In this document: in pieces, positions 45,834-53,961 of the stretch | Position numbering within the stretch: position 1 is the first letter of the stretch | Layout: every line of letters begins with the position of its first letter | NCBI RefSeq assembly: GCF_016522535.1 | Contig: NZ_JAEHOI010000009.1 | Coordinates: 1 to 64,000, forward strand | DNA length: 64,000 nucleotides | Direction of reading: 5' to 3' | Origin: Leucobacter edaphi | Lineage (GTDB): Bacteria > Actinomycetota > Actinomycetes > Actinomycetales > Microbacteriaceae | Notes under the pieces: model-generated | The model's input: only the letters and a program-made list of their open reading frames with translations | Database searches by the model: none | Told to the model about the DNA's origin: nothing | Position numbers and translations under genes: made by a program

Positions 45834-48095
45834 TTAGATCCGGTCAGCGCGCATGCGGCGCGCGGCGAAGGCGATCACGCCGCCGCCCAGGAGCAGCGCG
45901 GCACCAGCGGCGATCCCGAGGGGGAGGAGGGCGTCGCCGCCCGTGACGGCGAGATTGCCGTCGTCTCCACCGGTGTTGCCGTCGCCGGGGTTGCCGGCCG
46001 GGTCGGTGCCGGGGTTCGTGCCCGGGTTCGGGTTCGGGTTGGGGTTCACGGCGACGCCGCCCTCAACCGTGAACTTCACCGCGGTCGGCTTCGACTTCAC
46101 GCCGTTGACGGTCTGCGTCGCGGACGCCGTGAAGGTGCCCGGCTTGAACTTCTCACCGAAGTCGACGGTCCAGGTGCCATCGGCACCGGCCGCGCCGTCG
46201 GCGAAGGGCGCCTTGCCAGCCTCGGCCATGGCCTTGGCGAGCTTGCCCTCGACGGCGACGTCGACGCGCGCGCCCTCGATGCCCGTGCCCGAGATCGTGC
46301 TCGGCGCGTTGGTGTCCTTGAAGTTCTGGCCGTCCTTGATCGAGGTGATCTTCGGAGCGACCGGGCGCACCACGACCTTGCCGGTCGCGGCGGGGCCGGT
46401 CTTGCCGTCGATGGTCTGCGTCGCGGTCACCGAGTGGCTGCCGATCTCGAAGCCGGCCTTAACGCTCCAGTTGCCCTTCGCGTCGACCGTTGCGGTGCCC
46501 GTGGCGTCGCCGCCGAGGGTGATCGTGGCGCCCGGGGTGCCGGTGCCGGTGATCGTGACATCGCTCAGCTCGGAGTCGACGTTCTTGATCGTCGGGGCGC
46601 CGACCGTCGTGTCCGGCTTCTCGACCGTGAACGCGAAGGAGGTGGCCTTCGAGGAGCTCATGCCGTTCTGCGCGGTGAACGAGTAGGTGTAGGTGCCCTC
46701 GGTGGTCGGGGCCGTGAAGGTGGCGTTGCCGCCGCTCACGTTGGCCGAGGCGCCGGAGGTCGACTCGGCGACCTTGGTGGCGTTCGTCGGCGCGTTGACG
46801 ACGATCGAGGCGCCCGGCGCGACGGTGGTTCCCGTTGCGACCTTGGGGGCGTCGATGTCGAGCGCGACCTCGTAGCCGGCGATGCGGGTGGCGTCCAGGA
46901 TCGAGGTCGACCAGGTCCACTGCTTGCCGTTGTTCTGGTCGGGGGTCAGGCCGCCGCTGATGAGGCCGACCGCCTTGGTGCCCTGGATGACGGAGCCGCC
47001 GGAGTCGCCCGGCGCGGCCTTCACGTCGCTCGAGAAGCCCTTGACCCACTTGTCCTCGATGCGGCTCCAGCCGTTGATGATGTCCTCGTTGGAGACGGTG
47101 CCCGAGGTGTAACCGGTGGTGCGGCCCGACTTCGTGACGCCCGTGCGGGTCGCGTCGCCGACGGACTTGATCTTCACGGTGTCGCCGCCGAGCGAGTCGA
47201 GCGAGGGACCGGCCGTCTTCCAGGTGGTGACCTCGGGCTTGAGGTTCCAGCCACCATCGGTGTTGACGTCGATCGCCGAGACGTCGGTCGAGTTCTGGTC
47301 GTTGTTCGCACCGATCGTGCTGCCGGGGCCGCCGAACTGGACGAAGTTGAAGCTGCCGAAGCGGACGGGGTCCTTCTCGTACCCGTAGCCCTCGCCGCCG
47401 ACTGCCGGCTCCTGGTCCGGGATGGAGAGGATCGTGTCCTTCAGCGGGTTGTCCGTCGCACCGAAGCCACAGTGGCCCGCGCTGAGCACGGCGGGCTTCT
47501 TGCCTGCGCCCCAGGCGCTGAAGCCGATCGAGCAGGCGAACATCTTGTTGTTCGTCACGTCGAGCGTGATGTAGCCCGCGCCCGCGACGACGTCACCGGC
47601 GGCGAAGGACTTCGGGGCGTTGGGGAGTTCGACCGTGACGACGTCGGACGGGGTCTCGGCCCCGCGCGTCTCGGCGAAGGACTGGATCGCCTGGTCGGCT
47701 TCCTTCGTCTCGGGAGCGGCGGTCGTGACGACGACGGTCTTGCCCTCGTCGTTCAGGCCGACGGCGACGAGCTCCACTCCGGCCTGGTCGAGGTTCTTGA
47801 CCTCTTCCTTGGAGGGCGCGGCGACGGCGTCGTCGCTCGGCTTCGTCGCGGGCTTCTCCGCGGCCGGAGCCTGGGGTGCGGCCTTCGCGTCGTCCGTGGC
47901 GTCGGTGGTCGGGGCGTCCGCCCGGGGGGCGGTCGTCTCGGCGGTCTTCGCCTCCGAGGGTGCGGCGCCGGAATCGGCGATGTTCTGATCGTTCGGCGCT
48001 TCGGTGCTCTCTGCCATCGCGGGTGAGGCGGCAAAGAGGCTGCCGAAACCGATCGCGAGAGCTGCGCCGAAGGCGAGCGGGCGACGTTTCGTCAC
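45834..48095 (-). CDS. Cell-wall-anchored trypsin-like serine protease with Ig-like domains and LAxTG sorting signal
   Basis: 753 residues. Signal peptide (about 1-28, ending SPAMA), an Ala/Thr-rich acidic pro-region to about 160, then an S1 peptidase domain: His208 in LSAGHCG, Asp271 in STDVSAID, Ser365 in AAPGDSGGSV, with Cys188 and Cys209 likely bonded. Three Ig-like beta domains (about 415-505, 506-590, 595-690) and an NPNPNP linker lead to LAVTGG at 715-720, a 20-residue helix and a basic tail: a class E sortase signal. It should be a secreted, wall-attached protease. GTG start with GGGAGGA upstream. No sortase gene is nearby. Confidence 0.9.
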   Translation of the reverse strand: MTKRRPLAFGAALAIGFGSLFAASPAMAESTEAPNDQNIADSGAAPSEAKTAETTAPRADAPTTDATDDAKAAPQAPAAEKPATKPSDDAVAAPSKEEVKNLDQAGVELVAVGLNDEGKTVVVTTAAPETKEADQAIQSFAETRGAETPSDVVTVELPNAPKSFAAGDVVAGAGYITLDVTNNKMFACSIGFSAWGAGKKPAVLSAGHCGFGATDNPLKDTILSIPDQEPAVGGEGYGYEKDPVRFGSFNFVQFGGPGSTIGANNDQNSTDVSAIDVNTDGGWNLKPEVTTWKTAGPSLDSLGGDTVKIKSVGDATRTGVTKSGRTTGYTSGTVSNEDIINGWSRIEDKWVKGFSSDVKAAPGDSGGSVIQGTKAVGLISGGLTPDQNNGKQWTWSTSILDATRIAGYEVALDIDAPKVATGTTVAPGASIVVNAPTNATKVAESTSGASANVSGGNATFTAPTTEGTYTYSFTAQNGMSSSKATSFAFTVEKPDTTVGAPTIKNVDSELSDVTITGTGTPGATITLGGDATGTATVDAKGNWSVKAGFEIGSHSVTATQTIDGKTGPAATGKVVVRPVAPKITSIKDGQNFKDTNAPSTISGTGIEGARVDVAVEGKLAKAMAEAGKAPFADGAAGADGTWTVDFGEKFKPGTFTASATQTVNGVKSKPTAVKFTVEGGVAVNPNPNPNPGTNPGTDPAGNPGDGNTGGDDGNLAVTGGDALLPLGIAAGAALLLGGGVIAFAARRMRADRI

Positions 48096-48382
48096 GTGTG
48101 GAGTCCTCCCAGTTACTTACAAGGTGCAAAGTTTGGCTTTATCCGTAGTTGATTCAGGTCGAATGCTCGAATGAGACATTCAGGGGGGAGACCACACCAA
48201 CAGAAGTGATAGAGCCTTATCCAACGTAATCGCTGGGAGACTATGCCGCAACACACAGTGATTATTCGGGTCATTCATAGGAATGGAAAAACACCTGATA
48301 GAACGCCATAAAAATTCGATGCTCAGGATTCCGGATTTTCTTCCTGGTTACGATGAGTTCATTCGAGAGGGGAATGCGGACC
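48096..48382. other. AT-richer divergent intergenic region
   Basis: About 290 nt between the protease and the META lipoprotein genes, clearly richer in A/T than the rest. It contains a small frame from 48283 (MEKHLIERHKNSM) that runs into the next gene in another frame; I do not believe it. It must hold both promoters, but I see no clean pair of boxes. Confidence 0.5.
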
Positions 48383-48835
48383 ATGATGCGAAACACACGA
48401 CGCACGACCATTGCGGCAATCGCCGCAGGGATCCTGCTGGCGGGATTGACCGCCTGCGCACCGGGGGCGCAGGGACCCGAGAACTCGAAGGGCGCAGGGG
48501 ACGGAGAACAGGGAAAAATGACGACCGACACGACCGCACAGCCGGGCAGCGACGCCGTGCTCGGCACCTGGACCTCGCAGCAGGAGGGGAACCCCGAGCT
48601 CAACTTCGAGCCGAAGGGCGTCGTGAACGGAACGGACGGCTGCAACCGCATCGTCGGCAGTTACGAGGCCACCGCGGAGGGGGCCGACGTCAAGCTGCGG
48701 GCCTCCACGCTCAAGGCCTGCCAGGGCGTTGACACCTGGCTGAGCGGGGTCGCGCAGGTCCGCGTCGACGGGACGCAGCTGCACGTGCTCGACCACGCGG
48801 GCAAGGAGATCGGCGCGCTCGAGCGGAAAGCCTGA
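48383..48835 (+). CDS. Small META-domain-like lipoprotein
   Basis: About 150 residues. MMRNTRRTTIAAIAAGILLAGLTAC is a lipoprotein signal with lipobox LTAC. After a Gly/Glu linker, GTWTSQQEGNPELNFEPKG, GTDGCNRIVGSYEA and LKACQGVDTWLSG look like a META/HslJ-type domain, seen in secreted stress-related proteins. Two cysteines (DGCN, KACQ) may bond. GAGAGGGG lies 10 nt before ATG 48383; earlier ATGs at 48353 and 48374 lack good spacing. Confidence 0.75.
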   Translation: MMRNTRRTTIAAIAAGILLAGLTACAPGAQGPENSKGAGDGEQGKMTTDTTAQPGSDAVLGTWTSQQEGNPELNFEPKGVVNGTDGCNRIVGSYEATAEGADVKLRASTLKACQGVDTWLSGVAQVRVDGTQLHVLDHAGKEIGALERKA

Positions 48836-48857
48836 TCCGATCGCGATCCGGGAGCCG

Positions 48858-49337
48858 CTACTCGCGACCGCGATTGCGGCGCCGGATCGCCCGCTTCGGC
48901 TTGCCGCCGAGGAACGACGAGGCCGAGTCGACGAGGTAGCCGCGTCGCAGCGCCTCGCGGCCGATGAGCATCCGGAACACCATCTCCTCGCGATCCGTGA
49001 GCGTGACCTCCGCTGGGACGGTGCGGCCCGCGATCTTGATGTCGATGAGCACCACCGGACGCTCCTGGGCGTGGCCCGAGGAACTGCGCACGATCCGGCG
49101 ATCGTGGATCGGGAGTTCGACCGCGACCTCGTCCGAATCGGCCCGCTGCCAGGGATGCGCGAGGAAGCGCACCCACGGCGCGCCGTCGCGCTCGAACTCC
49201 TCGATTCCCGTCGCGTGCAGCGCGGAGGTCTGAGCGCCCGTGTCGATCTTGGCCTTGACCCACGGGATCCCGATACTGGGCAGATTCACCCACTCCCGCC
49301 ACCCGATGGGAGTGCTTGAATAGGAGGGATCCACCAT
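48858..49337 (-). CDS. Retropepsin-like aspartic protease, RimB type (ATP-dependent zinc protease family)
   Basis: 159 residues. GWREWVNLPSIGIPWVKAKIDTGAQTSALHA carries the single retropepsin-like DTGA motif (Asp32), and the end has FRMLIGREALRRGYLVDSASSFL. This is the family found with RimK; in Pseudomonas the RimB member works with RimK in modifying ribosomal protein S6, as I recall it. Here it is divergent from a RimK-like gene, starts only 24 nt apart, which supports a joint role. Confidence 0.85.
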   Translation of the reverse strand: MVDPSYSSTPIGWREWVNLPSIGIPWVKAKIDTGAQTSALHATGIEEFERDGAPWVRFLAHPWQRADSDEVAVELPIHDRRIVRSSSGHAQERPVVLIDIKIAGRTVPAEVTLTDREEMVFRMLIGREALRRGYLVDSASSFLGGKPKRAIRRRNRGRE

Positions 49338-49349
49338 GCTCCTATTCTG
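49316..49349. promoter_or_regulatory. Very short divergent control region with inverted repeat
   Basis: AATAGGAG (49319-49326) and CTCCTATT (49339-49346) form an 8-12-8 inverted repeat that spans the RimB-like start codon. TATTCT on the plus strand and CAGAAT on the minus strand overlap in its right arm and could be opposing -10 boxes. Confidence 0.45.
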
Positions 49350-49361
49350 GCAGGGAACTCC

Positions 49362-50555
49362 GTGAAACTTGCTCTTCTCTCGCGCGCACCCCAGGCGTAC
49401 TCGACGCAGCGGCTCGTCGCCGCCGCCGAGCAGCGCGGTCACCGGGTCCGCGTCCTCAACACGCTCCGCTTCGCGATCGACCTCGCGGGAGAGGAACCCG
49501 ACCTGCAGTATCGGGGCAAGCAGCTGAGCGACTACGACGCGGTGCTTCCCCGGATCGGCAACTCCATCACCTACTTCGGCACCGCGGTCGTGCGCCAGTT
49601 CGAGCAGATGGACGTCTACACTCCGAACACCGCGAACGGCATCTCGAACGCGCGTGACAAGCTGCGCGCGATTCAGATTCTGTCGAGACACAACATCGAC
49701 ATGCCCGCAACGGCGTTCGTGCGCAATCGCGCCGACGTGCGACCGGCGATCGAGAGCGTCGGCGGCGCGCCGGTGGTGATCAAGCTGCTCGAGGGCACCC
49801 AGGGCATCGGGGTCATCCTCGCGCCGCAGGTGAAGGTCGCGGAGGCGATCATCGAGACGCTGCACTCGACTCGCCAGAACGTCCTGATCCAGCGCTTCAT
49901 TTCCGAGAGCAGGGGGCGTGACATCCGGGCGCTCGTGGTCGGGGACCGTGTCGTCGCCGCGATGCGGCGGATCGCGAGCGGCGACGAGTTCCGCTCGAAC
50001 GTGCACCGCGGCGGAACCGTCGAGGCCGTGCAGCTCGACTCCGCCTACGAGCAGGTCGCGGTGCGCGCGGCGCAGATCATGGGTCTGCGGGTCGCCGGCG
50101 TCGACATGCTGGAGGGCGAGGACGGGCCGCTCGTGATGGAGGTCAACTCCTCGCCCGGCCTGCAGGGGATCGAGACGGCGACCGGACTGGACGTCGCGGG
50201 CGCGATCGTCGATTTCATCGCCAACCAGGTCAATTTCCCCGAGATTGACGTTCGGCAGCGGCTCAGCGTCTCGACGGGGTACGGCGTTGCGGAGCTCACG
50301 ATGCACGCGGGAACCGATCACGTGGGACGCACGCTCGGCGATCTCGGGCTGTGGGACAGGGACATCACGGTGCTGACCCTGCATCGCGGGGCGCAGGTGA
50401 TCCCGAACCCGCGCAAGCACCTCGTGCTCGAGGCGGAGGACCGGCTGCTGTGCTTCGGCCGGCTCGAGGAGATGCGGTCGATGATTCCGGACAAGAAGCG
50501 CCGCAGGGCGCGCGTGCGGAAGCTGCCGAAGGGGGCGCAGGACTTCGGATCCTGA
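49362..50555 (+). CDS. RimK-like ATP-grasp ligase with C-terminal RCK_C-like domain
   Basis: 397 residues. Residues 1-285 match RimK: KLALLSRAPQAYSTQRLVAAAEQRGH, YDAVLPRIGNSITYFG, ATP-grasp segments VVIKLLEGTQGIGV and DMLEGEDGPLVMEVNSSPGLQGIE. RimK adds glutamate residues to ribosomal protein S6 in E. coli. The extra last 75 residues (VAELTMHAGTDHVGRTLGDLGLWDRDITVLTLHRG, then VIPNPRKHLVLEAEDRLLCFG) resemble the TrkA-C/RCK_C ligand-binding fold. That suggests allosteric control by a small ligand. The start is GTG with CAGGGA just upstream. Confidence 0.85.
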   Translation: MKLALLSRAPQAYSTQRLVAAAEQRGHRVRVLNTLRFAIDLAGEEPDLQYRGKQLSDYDAVLPRIGNSITYFGTAVVRQFEQMDVYTPNTANGISNARDKLRAIQILSRHNIDMPATAFVRNRADVRPAIESVGGAPVVIKLLEGTQGIGVILAPQVKVAEAIIETLHSTRQNVLIQRFISESRGRDIRALVVGDRVVAAMRRIASGDEFRSNVHRGGTVEAVQLDSAYEQVAVRAAQIMGLRVAGVDMLEGEDGPLVMEVNSSPGLQGIETATGLDVAGAIVDFIANQVNFPEIDVRQRLSVSTGYGVAELTMHAGTDHVGRTLGDLGLWDRDITVLTLHRGAQVIPNPRKHLVLEAEDRLLCFGRLEEMRSMIPDKKRRRARVRKLPKGAQDFGS

Positions 50556-50739
50556 CCGGAGGCGGAGGCGGAGACGGGGGCGCACACGGGGGCCCGACCC
50601 GGTACCGGTACCGGTGTCGGCTCCGGCGCGAGGGCGCCCCGCCCGCTCGATTTGCGAATCGCCCATAGCAATCCCATAGGGTGAGGAGTGCAGTCGGACA
50701 GATCCGGCACCCGCACCGAAGCGATCAGGGGGATTCCAT

Positions 50740-51348
50740 ATGGCGATCAGTCTTCGTGCCGCGCGCTCGCGCGGCCCCGCAATGCTCGGCCTCGCCGGAG
50801 GCTCCTCGCTCGTGCTCGCGCTCGTCGGCTGTTCCGGCGCAGGAACGGGGGCGGAACCCGAGCAGAAAGCCGACGGCACCAAGACCGAGGCCGCCGCAAC
50901 GCCGGGCACCGCCACCTGCGATTTCAGCGGGGACGGGCCGAAGACCGCCACGATCACGGAGACGGCGGACGCCTACGAGGTGACCTTCACCGGCGACTTC
51001 ATCACCCCGGAGACCATGCAGCCGAAGGAGGGACGCACCACCTTCGGCGTCAGCCTGTGGGACCCGGAGAACGGCGACTCGACCGCGCTCATCTTCCAGT
51101 ACGAGCGCGGTACGCTCGCGCAGAGCGGCTTCCAGGAGGAGGCCGAGATCACCCCGCTGAAGACCGAGGTGAAGCTGGAGGACGGCGCGTTCACGGCGAA
51201 GTACCCGAAGCCGATTCCCTCCCTTGAGCAGACCCCGCCGACCACCTGGACGCCATCGCTCTACGTCGACGATGGAACGGGCGGCCAGCCCGAAACCTAT
51301 CGCTGCGGCGACGGCCGGACGCAGCCGTTCACCCCGCTCGGGAAGTAA
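50740..51348 (+). CDS. Putative lipoprotein of unknown function
   Basis: 202 residues. A signal of about 30 residues ends in lipobox LVGC; the Cys is followed by a charged linker (AGTGAEPEQKADGTKTEA). The mature part has beta-rich repeats (TATITETADAYEVTFTGDF, ALIFQYERGT) and two cysteines (ATCDFSG, YRCGDG) near each end that could bond. I recognise no family. GGGGGA precedes the ATG, and TAGGGT (50677-50682) is a likely -10. Unlinked to neighbours. Confidence 0.7.
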   Translation: MAISLRAARSRGPAMLGLAGGSSLVLALVGCSGAGTGAEPEQKADGTKTEAAATPGTATCDFSGDGPKTATITETADAYEVTFTGDFITPETMQPKEGRTTFGVSLWDPENGDSTALIFQYERGTLAQSGFQEEAEITPLKTEVKLEDGAFTAKYPKPIPSLEQTPPTTWTPSLYVDDGTGGQPETYRCGDGRTQPFTPLGK

Positions 51349-51371
51349 GCAGAAGAGACCCCGGGTGCGGT

Positions 51372-51390
51372 CCGTCGCCCGGTGCGACGG
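51372..51390. terminator. Possible hairpin between convergent genes
   Basis: CCGTCGC pairs with GCGACGG around CCGGT, between the lipoprotein and YceI genes. Confidence 0.4.
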
Positions 51391-51414
51391 CCGCGGTCGG
51401 CACGCGCCTGCCGG

Positions 51415-52128
51415 TCAGTGCGCGACGTTCAGCTGGAACTCCACCGCGCCCTTCGGCTCGACCTTCACGAACCCGAGGTCGGGAGCCTCGACGCCGAAAT
51501 CCGCGAAGGTGATCGGGATGCTGCCCGCGAGCTGACCCGTGCTGCCATCGCTCTGCACCTGGACGGCGGCCTCGACGCTGCGCGTGGTGCCCGCGATCGA
51601 CAGGTCGCCGACGGCGGTCGCCTGAACGGCGTCGCCCGACTTCGGCGTCTCGGCGAGGGTGACGGGCTTCGTGAGCGTGAACGTTGCCGTGGGATGCTCC
51701 GCGGTGCGCAGGGCGTTGTCGCGGAAATAGCTGTCGCGTGAGGAGCTATCGGTCTGGATCGAGGCGACATCGACCTCGATCCGCGCGGCCGAGAGCGTCT
51801 TGCCGTCCTCCGAGATCGTGAAGGTGCCCCGCACGTCGGAGGTGCGACCCGTCACCGTGACATCGGTCCCGTTGAGCACCTCGTTGACCCGGTACCCCGC
51901 CTCCGAGCCCTCGGAAACGGTCCACTCGCCGGCGACCGCCGACGGCTCGAGGGCGTCACCGACGGCCGATCCGCCGAGGACGCCCTCCTTCGCGGAGAGC
52001 GTCGGCGCGCTCGCGGCCTGCCCAGCGACGAGGTCCCGATAGATGAGGGGACCGGCGATCGCCGCGGCAGCGACCACCGCGAGCACCGCGGCGCCCGTGA
52101 CGATCAGGACTTTGTGGGACTTCTTCAC
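51415..52128 (-). CDS. YceI-family secreted or membrane-anchored protein
   Basis: 237 residues. A basic start and one helix (residues 7-27) anchor or export it. The YceI lipocalin-like fold follows from about residue 65: GEWTVSEGSEAGYRVNEVL, GRTSDVRGTFTISEDGKTLSAARIEVDVASIQTDSSSRDSYFR, then PTATFTLTKP. YceI proteins bind isoprenoid-like lipids and are often stress-linked; the exact role here is unknown. GTG start at 52128 with only GGAG upstream. Confidence 0.85.
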   Translation of the reverse strand: MKKSHKVLIVTGAAVLAVVAAAAIAGPLIYRDLVAGQAASAPTLSAKEGVLGGSAVGDALEPSAVAGEWTVSEGSEAGYRVNEVLNGTDVTVTGRTSDVRGTFTISEDGKTLSAARIEVDVASIQTDSSSRDSYFRDNALRTAEHPTATFTLTKPVTLAETPKSGDAVQATAVGDLSIAGTTRSVEAAVQVQSDGSTGQLAGSIPITFADFGVEAPDLGFVKVEPKGAVEFQLNVAH

Positions 52129-52251
52129 GTGCGCTCCAGACGGGGGTTCAACGCACTCAGCATCGCAGCCCCGCCGAGGAGGGACCTCCGAGGGAGTCGT
52201 GAGGAGCCTGACAATCCCGCCAGCGAGGGCGGCCGGGAGCGCGCCGCCGGA

Positions 52252-53226
52252 TCAGCGCACCCGCAGCGCCCCGGGGCGCACGACCACCGTGAAGGCCACG
52301 ACCTCGCCGACCTCGTCGCCGTCGACCTCGAGCTCGAGCGGCTGATCGAGCCGCAGGCTCACGCGCTCGGCCTGGGCGTGCTCGGTCGATTCGGTGCTCT
52401 CTGCCTGGTCGGCGCCCGAGATGAGGCGCTTCACGCCGTTGTCCCACACGACGTTCCTGAGGGTCTCCATCCAGGAGACGACGCCGTCGGCGCGGAGCAG
52501 CAGCAGATCGAGCTTCCCGTCGTCCGGCTCGGCGTCCGGAAGCAGGGTGACCCCGCCCTGGAGCGTGCCGCAGTTCCCGATCAGCACCGTGTGGGCCCGA
52601 TCGTGCACGGGATCGTCGTCGCCGAGGGTGATCGTGAAGTCGGTCACGTCGCTGCCGGCGACGGCGCGTCCGAGCGACTCAACATAGGCGAGCCACCCCG
52701 CCCGGGACTTCAGCTCGTCGTCGGTCTCCACGATCATCTGCGCGTCGATCCCGAAACCCGCCATGACCACGAAGGCCTGGGTCTCCGTGGAGCCATCGGC
52801 GCGCTCGAGCTCGAGCTCGCAGAGGTCGATGGGCCGTGCACGCTCCGACAGGGCTCGAACGAGCGCCGCAGCGGGGTCGTTGAGGGGGACATCGAGGTTG
52901 CGCGCGAGGAGATTGCCCGTTCCCCGGGGCAGAATCCCCAGTTCCGCACCCTGATCGACGCGCTTGCCCGCGCCCAGTTCCGCCGCGACGGCTCGCACGG
53001 TGCCATCCCCGCCGGCCGCGATGATCAGTCCGCACCTCGCGGCGAGAGCCTCCTGGGTCGCTGACGCTCCCGGATCGTCCTCGCTCGTGGAGAACCACAG
53101 CGCTTCAGGGCTGTCCTCCGGTCCCGAGGCGCCCGCGAGCTCCTCCGTTGCGGCCTCCCAGGCCGCTCGCAACTCGTCCTCGGAGATCTTCGAGGGGTTC
53201 CATACGATCCCAACGGGTTCGGTCAT
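52252..53226 (-). CDS. Diacylglycerol kinase-family protein, second copy
   Basis: 324 residues, paralogue of the protein at 11533-12534. GLIIAAGGDGTVRAVAAEL and PRGTGNLLARNLDVP are the kinase marks; DAEPDDGKLDLLLLRADG is in the C-terminal sandwich. An insert of about ten residues rich in Ser/Glu (QAESTESTEHAQAE) sits near 275. It should phosphorylate diacylglycerol or a similar lipid. The start MTEPVGIVWNP is preceded by GAGAACGA only. It lies 65 nt downstream of the DUF4287-like gene on the same strand. Confidence 0.85.
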   Translation of the reverse strand: MTEPVGIVWNPSKISEDELRAAWEAATEELAGASGPEDSPEALWFSTSEDDPGASATQEALAARCGLIIAAGGDGTVRAVAAELGAGKRVDQGAELGILPRGTGNLLARNLDVPLNDPAAALVRALSERARPIDLCELELERADGSTETQAFVVMAGFGIDAQMIVETDDELKSRAGWLAYVESLGRAVAGSDVTDFTITLGDDDPVHDRAHTVLIGNCGTLQGGVTLLPDAEPDDGKLDLLLLRADGVVSWMETLRNVVWDNGVKRLISGADQAESTESTEHAQAERVSLRLDQPLELEVDGDEVGEVVAFTVVVRPGALRVR

Positions 53227-53291
53227 TTCGTTCTCGTTCTTTCTCTCGAGTGTTCCTGGGGGGGGAGGGGATGGGTCGGGTTCCGGCTCGC

Positions 53292-53864
53292 TCAGAGCTC
53301 GACGAGGAGCGCTTTCCAGTGCGCGCGCCACGCTTCGATCTGCTCCTGATCGGGGATCCCGTCCTGGCTGACGGTGAGGATCGAGCGATCGGCGTCCTTC
53401 GCGACTGCCGCGACCTCGACCTTCCCTGCTCCCTCCAGCGGGAGGCGCCAGAAGGTGCGCTTGTCGGTGCGCGAGGGGCGCGGCACTCCCGCGGCGTGGC
53501 CGAGGTGCTCGGTCCGTTCGCCGTGGGCCGCGACCCACGAGGCGACCGCCGCGTCGCGGTCCAGGGAAAGCGTCCGCGTGGCGCTCACCCGGAACGTTCC
53601 GGTCGACGACTGCCCGGGCACGCGGAGCCCGACCTGCTGCTCGAAGGCGATGGCGACGCCCTGCGCCCACCAGTGCCTGCTCTGCATGTCCTCGGGGGTG
53701 GCGGCCAGGGCGAGTTTCGCGATCTCGGGGTGGGCGAGCTCGCGGGCGTTGTTCGCGTCGAAGTAGGCCATCCAGGAAGCCCAGTCGCGGCCGGTCGCGC
53801 GTTCGATCCCGGCGATACTCGTGCCCCGCGTCTCGTTGCCAGCAGCCGCAGACTTCTTCGTCAT
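53292..53864 (-). CDS. DUF4287-like N-terminal and SRPBCC-like C-terminal protein
   Basis: 190 residues. SIAGIERATGRDWASWMAYFDANNARELAHPEIAKL followed by HWWAQGVAIAFEQQVG resembles the DUF4287 domain, often found with an SRPBCC (START-like) domain. The second half (STGTFRVSATRTLSLDRDAAV, then FWRLPLEGAGKVEVAAVAKD) fits such a lipid- or small-molecule-binding fold. Function unknown. ATG at 53864 has GGGGGA upstream, and a TACACT about 30 nt further up could be the -10. Confidence 0.6.
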   Translation of the reverse strand: MTKKSAAAGNETRGTSIAGIERATGRDWASWMAYFDANNARELAHPEIAKLALAATPEDMQSRHWWAQGVAIAFEQQVGLRVPGQSSTGTFRVSATRTLSLDRDAAVASWVAAHGERTEHLGHAAGVPRPSRTDKRTFWRLPLEGAGKVEVAAVAKDADRSILTVSQDGIPDQEQIEAWRAHWKALLVEL

Positions 53865-53961
53865 GAACCGTCCCCCTTCGAACCGTGTGCGCCCAGTGTA
53901 TCTGCGGTGCCCCGCGCGGGGCGGTGCCGATTCGCCCCCGGTCGGGTGCTTGAATGGGGGT

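Noticed and set aside
44301-48026. A 1241-codon open frame on the plus strand
   Set aside because: It is the antisense of the DUF1624, protease and intervening DNA. The product is Arg/Gly/Glu-rich with no domain, while the minus strand gives clear families.
48283-48732. Small gene starting MEKHLIERHKNSM
   Set aside because: It runs out of frame through the META lipoprotein gene, has no ribosome site and turns Arg-rich.
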